DNA of 17,763 nucleotides, taken from Oscillospiraceae bacterium (lineage in GTDB: Bacteria > Bacillota > Clostridia > Oscillospirales > Acutalibacteraceae). The stretch is taken from positions 1-17,763 of the forward strand of contig DXWE01000010.1 in the NCBI GenBank assembly GCA_019417045.1. Direction: 5' to 3'. The notes beneath the pieces are model-generated. The model saw only the letters and a program-made list of their open reading frames with translations, was not told the DNA's origin and ran no database searches. Shown here in pieces: positions 9,001 through 15,586 of this stretch. Position 1 is the first letter of the stretch. Each line of letters begins with the position of its first letter. The position numbers were made by a program, and so were the translations under genes.

Positions 9001-11761
9001 CTGGCCCGGCTCGGCCTCCCTCGGAACGGTCGCCGCCGGCGACACCGTCACGCTTCTCCTGCGCGGGACGGTGGATACCAATACCGCCGGCACGCTGGCC
9101 AATACGGTCGCCGTCGCCAGCAACACGCCCGATCCCGATCCGGGCAACAACGAGACCACCGAGATCGTCGCAGTCAATTCCGCCGCCGACCTCTCGGTGA
9201 CAAAGTCCGGCAGTCCCAGCCCCGCCCTGCCGGGACAGCCCCTGCTGTACACGGTGACCGTGTCCAATGCAGGTCCTAATGCGGCGGGGGACGTCCGGCT
9301 GACCGATACACTGCCGGCAGCGCTCACCAATCCGGCGTATTCCACCGATGGCGGCACATCCTGGCAGTCCTGGACCGGCTCACTCTCCCTCGGAACCCTT
9401 GCCGCCGGCGACACCACGACCATCCTGCTCCGCGGGACGGTGGCCGCCACGGCCTCCGGTACGCTCTCCAATACCGCCGAGGTGAGCAGCGACACGCCCG
9501 ACCCCTATCCGGATAACAACCGGGACACCGAGATCACACCGGTGGGGCAATCGGCGGACGTGTCCGTGAGGAAGGTCGCCTCCCCCGTCCCTGTGCGCGC
9601 CGGCGAAGTGCTGACGTATACCGTGACCGTGGCCAATGCCGGGCCGAATCCGGCGCAGAATGTGCGGCTGACCGACGCCGTGCCTGCCGAACTCGCCAGT
9701 CCCGAATTCTCGGTAAACGGCGGGGCCTTCTCCCCGTGGGTGAGCCCCTATACGCTCGGCACGCTTGCCGCGGGCGCCGTCACGACTGTCACCATCCGGG
9801 GGACAGTGGATCCGGCAACACCCGCCGGCACGCTCTCCAACACCGCCTCGGCCTCGTCGGACACACCGGATCCCCGTCCGGATAACAACAGGGAGACGGT
9901 CACCACCCCGGTGGAGACGCTTGCGGATCTGTCCGTCGTCAAAACCGCCGACCAGACCCCCGCCGTGCCCGGACAGCCGTTTGGCTACACCCTCACCGTC
10001 TTAAACGCCGGCCCCTCCGACGCGCAGGGCGTTACCCTCGTGGACACGGTACCGGTGACGCTGCAAAATCCCACCTTCTCGGTGGACGGCGGCGCCTATG
10101 CCCCCTGGACCAGCCCCTATACGATCGGCACGCTTCCCGCCGGCGACAGTCGGACCATCCGGATCCGTGGCACGGTCGACGCCGCCGCCACCGGCTCTCT
10201 CGTCAACACCGCGGTGGTCAACGGCACCACGCCGGACCCGGATCCGCAGAACAACACCTCCACCGACGAGACCCCGCTCGAGCCCTCGGCCGATCTGTCA
10301 ATCCTCAAGACGGCCAGCCCGAACCCGGCGACGGCGGGCGGTCAGATCGTGTACACGCTGCTGGTCTCCAACGCCGGGCCGTCCCCTGCCGAAAATGTCT
10401 CTCTCACCGACACCCTGCCGGCCGGGCTCCAGGGAGCGGAGGTCTCGACGGACGGGGGCCAGACCTGGCAGGCATGGGCGGGTTCGGCCTCCCTCGGAAC
10501 GCTGTCCGCCGGCGGATCGGCCACCGTGCTCCTGCGGGCCACTGTCCCCGCGGGAGCGACCGGGACGCTGTCGAACACCGCGACCGTGCAAAGCGAGACG
10601 CCTGATCCCAACCGGGAGAACAACACCGACACGATCGTGACGCCGGTGGCGCCGTCAGCAGACGTGTCGGTGGTCAAGACCGCGAGCCCCCAGCCGGCAT
10701 CCCGCGGCGAAGAGCTGACCTATACACTGGTCGTGTCCAACGCCGGGCCGGCCGCGGCGCAGAACGTCATACTGCGGGACACGGTGCCGGCGGCCCTGCA
10801 GAACGTGCAGGTGTCGACGGACGGCGGCTCAACCTGGCAGGCATGGAGCAGCCCGTATGCGATGGGCACGCTCCCCGCCGGCAGCAGCCAGACCCTGTTG
10901 CTGCGCGGCACCGTCTCCGACACGGCCGCCGGTCAGCTCATCAACACCGCCGTGGTGAGCAGCGACACGCCCGACCCGGATCCGCAAAACAACACCTCCA
11001 CGGTGGAAACCACCCTGACCCCTTCGGCAGACCTCTCCGTGGTGAAGACCGCCCAGCCGGATCCCGCGGTGGCCGGAGAGCCGCTCACCTACACGGTGAC
11101 GGTGACCAACCGGGGCCCCGATCCGGCAGACAACGTGCTCTTATACGACGCGCTTCCCGACCTGACCGGTGCGGAGTTCTCGGTCGACGGCGGACAGAAC
11201 TGGCGGCCGTGGAGCAACCCCTATGCGGTGGGGACGCTAGCCGGCGGGCAGAGCGTGACCATCCGGCTGCGCGGTACCGTATCGGAGGGCGCCTGCGGCA
11301 CGGTTGCGAACACGGCGGTCGTCACCAGCCAGACACCCGACCCGGACCCCGCCAACAACACGGACACCGTCGAGACGCCGGTGGGAGCGGGTGCGGATCT
11401 TTCGCTTCTCAAGACGGCCAATCCCCCGGTGGCCGTTCGCTGCCGGTATCTCACCTACACGCTGACCATCTTTAACAACGGGCCGCAGACCGCCGAGTGG
11501 GTGCGCATTGCCGACACGCTGCCGGCCGCTCTCAACCGGCCGGTCTTCTCAGCCGACGGCGGGCGCACCTGGCATCCCTGGATGGGAAGCTGGCTGGCCG
11601 GCAGCCTGCCGGCGGGAGACTCTCTCTCGATCCTGATTGCGGGGATCGTCGACAGCTGCGCGAGAGAACCTCTCGAAAACACCGCTGTCGTATCCGCAGC
11701 CACTCCCGATCCGGATCCCTCCAACAACTCGATGACCATCACCACTCCGATTTGCCGATGA
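6053..11761 (+). CDS. Giant DUF11-repeat protein with SdrD-B, DUF6923-like and GEVED modules, no export signal
   Basis: A 1,902-residue modular beta-rich protein. Residues 1 to about 115 are an SdrD B-like/Cna-B-type module (SGIVYHDLNHNGQWDAGEPGI, DSQGTYRFSV). About 124-365 resembles DUF6923, a WD/propeller-like region (YNIDLVTGAS, AIGYHPLDHYLYGYD, AMDDAGRIYAI). About 367-553 is a GEVED module (LDYGDAPDTG, YGWLDFNQNGLFEADE, SDGEVEDYLVGV). From 554 to the end come eleven DUF11 repeats. Such modules usually build extracellular stalks. Yet the N-terminus (MAATLSGIVYHD) has no signal peptide, and there is no membrane segment, LPxTG motif or S-layer domain at the C-terminus (TITTPICR). The frame is open upstream to 5855, but that part runs through the terminator; AAGGAG before 6053 fixes the start. 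A sigma-G-like promoter precedes it. A spore-surface or other non-classically placed structural role is inference. Confidence 0.9.
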   Translation: MAATLSGIVYHDLNHNGQWDAGEPGIAGAFVTLYSSAAGCVTTQTDSQGTYRFSVTAAGSYTVYEPVSSPGACPPTVFTQPAGFTMSNGPRKLTVAVTAAQVTSGTVAAGPNFGHDTTQNPLDCSSYMIQFAGRPTNWYNIDLVTGASTLQGPVSPAHNVNAIGYHPLDHYLYGYDQTTNALVRVDRSGQMTQLLRPAGLPADTYTVAAFDPNGFFYLFVNNTSRFYTVDLRPNSATFLKLVSPAAGYAEQTASYGTALSAAANISDWVYDRRDGNLYGVQRSGVLTRIVPSTGQVTSLTTSAPNPNASFGALAMDDAGRIYAIANNDGTVYRYTFSGNLATGVPFSQTFFDSFNDGTLCPDAVIRLDYGDAPDTGTETGPDNYNTTLANNGPRHALGSRLTLGTQVTAEPDAYPNANATGDDLAQGIQDDGVSTPLPPLTQSAPAYTLPVTVTNETGRTAYLYGWLDFNQNGLFEADEASAVIAVPSAPGPQVYDVTFFNPTGTPLAAGHTFLRLRVTTDDLTETPGIQDSRSVGPASDGEVEDYLVGVGATADLAVEKMADLSSLSPGEVITYTIVVTNHGPDPATDVMLLDTTPPGILYPHYSLDGGSWFPWTDTLPLGILQPGESVSVLLQGVYDGTGASGVFNTANVTTTASDPDLSNNTSTVITPVVTSADLEVIKRAEPDPATVGQPLTYVIDIYNHGPNTALAVLLADAVPSALLDPEFSTDGGATFAPWVSPYMVGDLPAGSSVTVLLRGIVDPAAAGTLVNTATVFSQSPDPNPDNNSSTVETPLLGLADLSITKLGSPKPVRPNELLTYTLVLSNAGPSEAEEVTLTDELPDGLENGEFSTDGGASWQSWNSPYTIGALPPGATVTVLLRGIVSPSARELLVNTASVDSPTPDPDPGNNTATDDTPVEHSADLSVKKSGSPNPVETGEELTYTISVSNAGPSDAQDVTVTDTVPAGLQNAQYSLSGGSSWEPWPGSASLGTVAAGDTVTLLLRGTVDTNTAGTLANTVAVASNTPDPDPGNNETTEIVAVNSAADLSVTKSGSPSPALPGQPLLYTVTVSNAGPNAAGDVRLTDTLPAALTNPAYSTDGGTSWQSWTGSLSLGTLAAGDTTTILLRGTVAATASGTLSNTAEVSSDTPDPYPDNNRDTEITPVGQSADVSVRKVASPVPVRAGEVLTYTVTVANAGPNPAQNVRLTDAVPAELASPEFSVNGGAFSPWVSPYTLGTLAAGAVTTVTIRGTVDPATPAGTLSNTASASSDTPDPRPDNNRETVTTPVETLADLSVVKTADQTPAVPGQPFGYTLTVLNAGPSDAQGVTLVDTVPVTLQNPTFSVDGGAYAPWTSPYTIGTLPAGDSRTIRIRGTVDAAATGSLVNTAVVNGTTPDPDPQNNTSTDETPLEPSADLSILKTASPNPATAGGQIVYTLLVSNAGPSPAENVSLTDTLPAGLQGAEVSTDGGQTWQAWAGSASLGTLSAGGSATVLLRATVPAGATGTLSNTATVQSETPDPNRENNTDTIVTPVAPSADVSVVKTASPQPASRGEELTYTLVVSNAGPAAAQNVILRDTVPAALQNVQVSTDGGSTWQAWSSPYAMGTLPAGSSQTLLLRGTVSDTAAGQLINTAVVSSDTPDPDPQNNTSTVETTLTPSADLSVVKTAQPDPAVAGEPLTYTVTVTNRGPDPADNVLLYDALPDLTGAEFSVDGGQNWRPWSNPYAVGTLAGGQSVTIRLRGTVSEGACGTVANTAVVTSQTPDPDPANNTDTVETPVGAGADLSLLKTANPPVAVRCRYLTYTLTIFNNGPQTAEWVRIADTLPAALNRPVFSADGGRTWHPWMGSWLAGSLPAGDSLSILIAGIVDSCAREPLENTAVVSAATPDPDPSNNSMTITTPICR
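7712..11758 (+). repeat. Eleven tandem DUF11 repeats (121-123 codons each)
   Basis: In-frame tandem repeats begin at residues 554, 676, 799, 922, 1045, 1168, 1291, 1413, 1536, 1659 and 1781 of the giant protein, so spacing is almost constant at 122-123. Each starts A-D-[LV]-S-[VI]-x-K and continues with Y-T-[LV]-x-V-x-N-x-GP, a D-x-[LV]-P segment, an S-x-D-GG-x-x-W-x-x-W pair of tryptophans, G-x-L-x-x-G, L-RG-T-V, NTA-V and TPDPDP-x-NN. DNA identity is high in patches (for example the stretch around TCCCTCGGAAC in repeats 4, 5 and 8) but not throughout. The array is an older expansion with some later exchange. Confidence 0.93.
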
Positions 11762-11784
11762 TTTGACAGAATCTCCCCTTCCCT

Positions 11785-11820
11785 ATTCCGGGGTGCCGCT
11801 TTGCGGCGCCCCGGAATTTC
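11785..11820 (+). terminator. Probable intrinsic terminator after the giant DUF11 gene
   Basis: A 15-base stem, ATTCCGGGGTGCCGC / GCGGCGCCCCGGAAT, with one T-G wobble and loop TTT, begins 23 bases after the stop codon. Only a short TTTC follows, so the T-run is weak. Confidence 0.7.
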
Positions 11821-11864
11821 TGGTTCCCGCCATCGCCGACCGGCTGCCATTGCCACAAAAAAGG

Positions 11865-11893
11865 GTGACTTTTTTGCCCGGCTGTGGTAAAAT
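11865..11893 (+). promoter_or_regulatory. Probable housekeeping promoter of the phosphoesterase/DUF975 operon
   Basis: -35 GTGACT (11865-11870), 17-base spacer, -10 TAAAAT (11888-11893), preceded by TGG (extended -10). The predicted start is near 11900, 40 bases before the ATG. The -35 lies within a perfect short inverted repeat, CAAAAAAG-N5-CTTTTTTG (11856-11876). Confidence 0.6.
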
Positions 11894-11939
11894 GGGAAAA
11901 ACGCTGTCGATTCTCTGCCGCATCCCCGGAGGAACTGCC

Positions 11940-13130
11940 ATGATTGCGCTGCTGCTGGCTCCCCTGTATATCCTGATAAACTGGTATGTCGTGCGATGGC
12001 TGCTGCGATGGATGGGGGCCTGCCACCATCTGTTCCGGTCGAAGCCCGCCAAAATCACGACGGTTGTGCTGTATATCCTGCTCGCGTCCACCGTGTTGAC
12101 CGGATTTCTGATTCCCTTTGAGCCGGTTCACCGGGTCCTGCGGGTCGTCGGCAACTATTTTCTCGGCACCTTTTTGTATATCCTGCTCGCCATTCTGGTG
12201 CTGGATCTCGTGCGCATCATCCTGAAACGCACCCGCTGGATGCCGAAGGAGCCGCAGCAGGCGCGCCGGCTGTTTGTCGGGGTGGGGGCCGGCGTCATCG
12301 TGCTGATCGCTTCTCTGAGCGGATTTGGGGCCTTCCACGCGCGGCAGATCCAGGTGGAATCTGTGGATCTCACCGTGGAAAAGGCGTGTAAGCTGGACAG
12401 CCTGAAGGTCGTGCTGGTAGCAGATTTGCATCTCGGATATTCGGTCGGCGCGGGGCAGGTGGAGCAGATGGTGGACAAGATCAACGCGCAGTCGCCCGAC
12501 TTAGTCTGCCTCGCCGGGGACATCTTCGACAACGATTTCGACGCCATCGACAATCCGGAGGGGATCGCCGCCCTGCTGCGGGGGATCACCAGCCGCTACG
12601 GTGTCTATGCCTGTTACGGCAACCACGACATCGCCGAGACACTCCTCGCGGGATTCACCTTTGGAGCCGACGAGACCCCGCCGGAGGACCCGCGGTTCTC
12701 CTCCTTTCTCGAGAGCGCCGGGATCCGGCTGCTCGCGGACGAGACGGTGTGCATTGACGGCGCGTTGTATCTCTGCGGACGAAAGGATTACTCGAAGTCC
12801 CGCAAGCTGGGCGAGACCCGGCTGTCCCCGGCCGAACTCACCGCTTCGCTGGATCCCGCCCTGCCGCTGTTCGTCCTCGACCACCAGCCGCGGGAGCTGC
12901 AGGAGCTGGCGGCGGCCGGGGTGGACGTGGATCTGTCCGGCCACACCCATGACGGCCAGCTCTTTCCCGGCAATCTGCTGGTCGGCTTGTTGTGGGACAA
13001 CCCCTGCGGCGTGCGGCAGATCGGCGGGATGGCCTCCTGCGTCACCTCCGGCGTGGGGATGTGGGGGCCGGCCATGCGGATCGGCACCGACAGTGAGATC
13101 CTCGTGCTCAATATCGAGTTTACCCCCTAA
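11940..13130 (+). CDS. Membrane-anchored metallophosphoesterase (YkuE/YaeI-like)
   Basis: A 396-residue protein with a membrane-rich N-terminus (about 1-135, roughly four helices, from MIALLLAPLYILINWYVV through VGVGAGVIVLIASLSG). A calcineurin-like metallophosphoesterase domain follows. The two-metal site is complete: ADLH (Asp162, His164), GDIFDND (Asp194), GNHD (Asn228, His229), a later DHQPRE histidine, and SGHTHDGQ (His335, His337). Family relatives of this layout (YkuE, YaeI) hydrolyse phosphodiester or pyrophosphate-type substrates in or near the membrane, such as UDP-diacylglucosamine for some. The exact substrate here is unknown. ATG 11940 was chosen because GGAGG lies 7 bases before it and the first helix starts there; the open frame upstream runs through the terminator. 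It is the first gene of an operon with the DUF975 fusion, 15 bases downstream. Confidence 0.9.
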   Translation: MIALLLAPLYILINWYVVRWLLRWMGACHHLFRSKPAKITTVVLYILLASTVLTGFLIPFEPVHRVLRVVGNYFLGTFLYILLAILVLDLVRIILKRTRWMPKEPQQARRLFVGVGAGVIVLIASLSGFGAFHARQIQVESVDLTVEKACKLDSLKVVLVADLHLGYSVGAGQVEQMVDKINAQSPDLVCLAGDIFDNDFDAIDNPEGIAALLRGITSRYGVYACYGNHDIAETLLAGFTFGADETPPEDPRFSSFLESAGIRLLADETVCIDGALYLCGRKDYSKSRKLGETRLSPAELTASLDPALPLFVLDHQPRELQELAAAGVDVDLSGHTHDGQLFPGNLLVGLLWDNPCGVRQIGGMASCVTSGVGMWGPAMRIGTDSEILVLNIEFTP

Positions 13131-13145
13131 GGGAGGATACGGACG

Positions 13146-14729
13146 ATGTGGACCAGAAAGCAGCTGAAAGCGGGCGCGCGGCAGAGCGTCTCTCACAACT
13201 ATTGGCGGACGGTCGCCGTCTGCCTGCTCGCCACCATCCTGATCAGCGGGATCAGCCTCGGTTCTTTGCACACGGGACTGACCAGCGATGCGGTGGACGG
13301 GACGCTGCCGGAAATCGACCTGTCGCCCGGCGGCTGGTTTGACCTCAAATCCAATTCGGATATCGTCAATGAATTCCTCAACGGCACCACCGGCGGCGCC
13401 GCCGGAGATCTCGATCCCGCCTGGCGTCCCACCCGCGGGGTCCTGGCCGTCTTTTTCAACAATATCACCCAGTCCAAATCCTTTGCGTTCGGCGTGCTCA
13501 ATTCGCTCAACCAGTTTTTGTTCCAGGACCGGGTGAGCGCCGGCATCATCATCCTGATCGGCGCGCTGCTCAGCCTGTTCTACTGGTTTTTTGTCCGCAA
13601 TGTGCTGGAAGTCGGGCAGTGCCGGTTCTTTCTGGAGACCCGCCGCTATTACCAGACGGATTCCGGCCGCATGCTGTTTCCCTATCGGGTACGGCGCACA
13701 CGCAAAACCGCCTGGACCATGTTTTTCCGCGCGATGTATCAGATCTTCTGGAGCTTTACGATCGTTGGGGGAATTGTCAAATTCTACTCCTATCGCATGA
13801 TTCCCTACATCCTCGCGGAGAATCCCGACGTCTCCCGCAAGGAGGCGTTTGCCCTCTCCCGTGCCATGATGAAGGGACAGAAATGGCGCGCTTTCCGGCT
13901 GCACCTCTCCTTTCTCGGATGGGCGCTGCTCAACCTGCTGACACTCGGGCTGCTCGGTGTCTTCTATCTCTCCCCCTATCAAAACGCGACCTGGGCGGAA
14001 TTGTATATGGAGCTGCGGCGGGAGGCCAGGGAGCGGGGGCTGCCCGGTGCCGAGCGGCTCAATGACCGGTATCTGGACGCGGAGCCGGGCGACACGGCCT
14101 ATCCGGTGGAGCAGTATCCGCTGCAGGAACCCGCCGGGCGCCAGTGGATGCACAGCGACTACCGCCAGTCCTATTCGCTCACTTCCCTGATCCTGCTGTT
14201 CTTCTCCTTTTCCTGTGTCGGCTGGCTGTGGGAGGTCATGCTCCATCTGTTTGAGGACGGCGTGTTCGTCAACCGCGGGGTGCTGTTCGGCCCCTGGCTG
14301 CCGATCTACGGGTCGGGCGGCGTGCTGGTGCTGGTCCTGCTCAAGCCTGTCCGCGACAAGCCGCTGCTGACCTTTGGGCTGACGGTTTTGATCTGCGGGG
14401 TCATCGAATACGCGACCTCCTGGTTTCTCGAGACCACCCAGCACATGAAGTGGTGGGATTACACCGGCTATTTTCTGAATCTCAACGGGCGGGTCTGCCT
14501 GGAGGGGCTGGTGATTTTTGGGCTCGGCGGCTGCGCGGGGATTTATATTCTGGCCCCGCTGCTCAACCAGTGGTTCCGGAAAATCCCCCGCAAAACGGCG
14601 GTGATCCTCTGTGTGGTTTTGCTGCTGCTCTTCTCCGCCGACGTGGTCTATTCGCAGTTCCACCCCAACACCGGTAAGGGGATCTCCACCGGGGTCTCTG
14701 CTCCCGCCGAGAACCCGCCGTCCTCCTGA
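13146..14729 (+). CDS. DUF975 - ABC_trans_CmpB (putative ABC-transporter type IV permease) fusion membrane protein
   Basis: A 527-residue multi-pass membrane protein with two family signatures. Residues 1 to about 300 are a DUF975 protein: MWTRKQLKAGARQSVSHNYWRTV at the N-terminus (the family's RxxLKxxAK-type opening), a helix-rich centre, and the conserved IPYILAENPDVSRKEAFALSRAMMKGQKWRAF block. A charged linker (about 300-340) leads to a PF06541-type domain (about 340-490): SFSCVGWLWEVMLHLFEDGVFVNRGVLFGPWLPIYGSGG, then CGVIEYATSWFLE and NLNGRVCLEGLVIFGLGG. A final membrane helix ends near 505. Both families have unknown function; DUF975 is common in Clostridia. GGGAGG precedes the ATG. It shares an operon with the phosphoesterase, suggesting a joint envelope or lipid role (inference). 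Confidence 0.85.
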   Translation: MWTRKQLKAGARQSVSHNYWRTVAVCLLATILISGISLGSLHTGLTSDAVDGTLPEIDLSPGGWFDLKSNSDIVNEFLNGTTGGAAGDLDPAWRPTRGVLAVFFNNITQSKSFAFGVLNSLNQFLFQDRVSAGIIILIGALLSLFYWFFVRNVLEVGQCRFFLETRRYYQTDSGRMLFPYRVRRTRKTAWTMFFRAMYQIFWSFTIVGGIVKFYSYRMIPYILAENPDVSRKEAFALSRAMMKGQKWRAFRLHLSFLGWALLNLLTLGLLGVFYLSPYQNATWAELYMELRREARERGLPGAERLNDRYLDAEPGDTAYPVEQYPLQEPAGRQWMHSDYRQSYSLTSLILLFFSFSCVGWLWEVMLHLFEDGVFVNRGVLFGPWLPIYGSGGVLVLVLLKPVRDKPLLTFGLTVLICGVIEYATSWFLETTQHMKWWDYTGYFLNLNGRVCLEGLVIFGLGGCAGIYILAPLLNQWFRKIPRKTAVILCVVLLLLFSADVVYSQFHPNTGKGISTGVSAPAENPPSS

Positions 14730-14735
14730 ACCGCA

Positions 14736-14770
14736 AAAAAGGGGATCCTCTGACAGAGGATCCCCTTTTT
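14736..14770. terminator. Bidirectional intrinsic terminator between convergent genes
   Basis: A perfect stem, GGGGATCCTCTG / CAGAGGATCCCC (14741-14752, 14754-14765), flanked by AAAAA on the left and TTTTT on the right. It can therefore end transcripts from both sides. It sits directly after the DUF975 fusion (plus) and its last T is the first base of the minus-strand stop of the 150-residue gene. Confidence 0.95.
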
Positions 14771-15222
14771 CAGCAGAAGGCCGCAAACGGCGCGCAAAAG
14801 GTGCAGGCGGTCACCCTGCCGGTAAATTCCGCGGCCAGCCGCACCGTGTGCGCACCGCACGGGATCGAAAACCGGGTGGTGCGGCGGCCGAACTCGCTGG
14901 TCACCCGCGAGGTAAGCGAGTGGCGGACGCCCCGCAGCCAACGGCCGTCTGGATCGAAAAAATCCGCCACCAGCGCCATGTGCTGGAGCTCCACCGCCCG
15001 CACCATTACGCTGAACGACAGCGCGCTCTGCCCGTGGATCTCCACCGGGCGGTCATACGCACACCGCGCGAGCACGCTGTTGTCGTTCGACATCGTGACG
15101 CTGCACGTGCGAAACCCCCGCAGGGAAAACGCGTCATAGGTGATCGGGCCGGTATTGGTAAAACAGGCAGGGCCGCCGTCCGGGCCCGGCCGCCATCGCG
15201 CATTTTGTATCAGATTTTTCAT
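14770..15222 (-). CDS. Unrecognised 150-residue cysteine-containing, probably beta-rich protein
   Basis: I do not recognise a named family. The opening MKNLIQNARWRPGPDG resembles the start of CBM4/9-like or galactose-binding jellyroll domains (NLI-N-x-x-F). The alternating polar/hydrophobic pattern (ALSFSVMVRAVELQHMALVADFFDPDG, TTRFSIPCGAHTVRLAAEF) suggests a beta sandwich. There is no signal peptide and no membrane helix. Seven cysteines (20, 40, 54, 122, 139, 142, 150), three of them in the last 12 residues, could allow cross-linking. GGGAGG precedes ATG 15222, and codon use matches the neighbours. A promoter-like CACG-N16-CATACACTG, the same as before the amidase gene, lies 40 bases upstream. 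A spore coat or outer-layer role is therefore a reasonable guess but is inference only. Confidence 0.75.
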   Translation of the reverse strand: MKNLIQNARWRPGPDGGPACFTNTGPITYDAFSLRGFRTCSVTMSNDNSVLARCAYDRPVEIHGQSALSFSVMVRAVELQHMALVADFFDPDGRWLRGVRHSLTSRVTSEFGRRTTRFSIPCGAHTVRLAAEFTGRVTACTFCAPFAAFC

Positions 15223-15261
15223 CTCTGCCGCCTCCCTGCGTCGTCATATTTCCCTCTATCG

Positions 15262-15290
15262 CAGTGTATGAGGAAGCGGCCCGTCCCGTG
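15262..15290 (-). promoter_or_regulatory. Sigma-K/sigma-E-like promoter of the 150-residue protein gene
   Basis: On the minus strand: CACG (15290-15287), 16 bases, CATACACTG (15270-15262). Architecture and -10 are identical to the element at 5373-5401. The predicted start is about 32 bases before the ATG, a normal leader length. Confidence 0.45.
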
Positions 15291-15306
15291 ACCCGGATGC
15301 GCCTCT

Positions 15307-15336
15307 GTATGGCCGGGCCGGCCGGCGGCCATACTA
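15307..15336 (+). promoter_or_regulatory. Sigma-G-like promoter of the 62-residue protein gene
   Basis: GTATG (15307-15311), 18 bases, CATACTA (15330-15336). This is a full match to the Bacillus sigma-G consensus GHATR-N17/18-CATnHTA. The predicted start near 15343 leaves a very short leader that would begin inside the GGAGAGGTGAT ribosome site. That tight spacing is a point against it. Confidence 0.4.
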
Positions 15337-15352
15337 CCGGAGAGGTGATCGT

Positions 15353-15541
15353 ATGTCAGAATCCGTGCACCTGTGCCTGTCCGATCTGCTCGACCAGGAC
15401 CTCTCCAGCCAGGAATACTTCAACACCCTGCCCAACGGGGTCCGGCAGAAGCTGCTGCAGGAGGACGAGGTGCGGACGTTTGCCCAGCTGCAAAAGGCAG
15501 CCGCCCGGCTGATCCGCCAACAGGAAGAGGCGCAGGCCTAG
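15353..15541 (+). CDS. Small 62-residue acidic helical protein, function unknown
   Basis: A 62-residue protein with no export signal or membrane helix. After a short lead it reads LSDLLDQDLSSQEYFNTLP, then VRQKLLQEDEVRTFAQLQKAAARL. This layout (a D-L-x-Y-F-x-x-L-P segment, then a two-helix part around 'RTFxxLQ') recurs in small uncharacterised Clostridia proteins as I remember them; I cannot name the family. GAGAGGTGATC precedes ATG 15353, nearly the same ribosome site as before the uvrA-like gene. It is transcribed divergently from the 150-residue gene, and a perfect sigma-G-like promoter precedes it. It is not a classical alpha/beta SASP, since the conserved SASP motifs are absent. Confidence 0.7.
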   Translation: MSESVHLCLSDLLDQDLSSQEYFNTLPNGVRQKLLQEDEVRTFAQLQKAAARLIRQQEEAQA

Positions 15542-15543
15542 CG

Positions 15544-15584
15544 AAAAAACAGAGCGGGCCCCGTCCAAAAGGACGGGGCCCGCT
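15544..15584 (-). terminator. Intrinsic terminator of the feoB unit
   Basis: A 14-base perfect stem, AGCGGGCCCCGTCC / GGACGGGGCCCGCT (15553-15566, 15571-15584), with a 4-base loop. Read on the minus strand it is followed by CTG and TTTTTT (15549-15544). It ends two bases after the stop of the FeoB partner gene. It could also stop the convergent 62-residue gene, though with no T-run on that side. Confidence 0.9.
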
Positions 15585-15586
15585 TG

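Noticed and set aside
7712..11758. CRISPR or intergenic satellite array
   Set aside because: The repeats are about 366 bases, in frame, degenerate at third positions and coding; there are no short direct repeats with unique spacers.
12501..14786. 761-codon minus-strand frame opposite the phosphoesterase and DUF975 genes
   Set aside because: It crosses two well-supported genes and a terminator, and lacks any family signature.
15353..15541. Small acid-soluble spore protein (SASP)
   Set aside because: Despite the sigma-G-like promoter, the protein is acidic and lacks the conserved SASP motifs.
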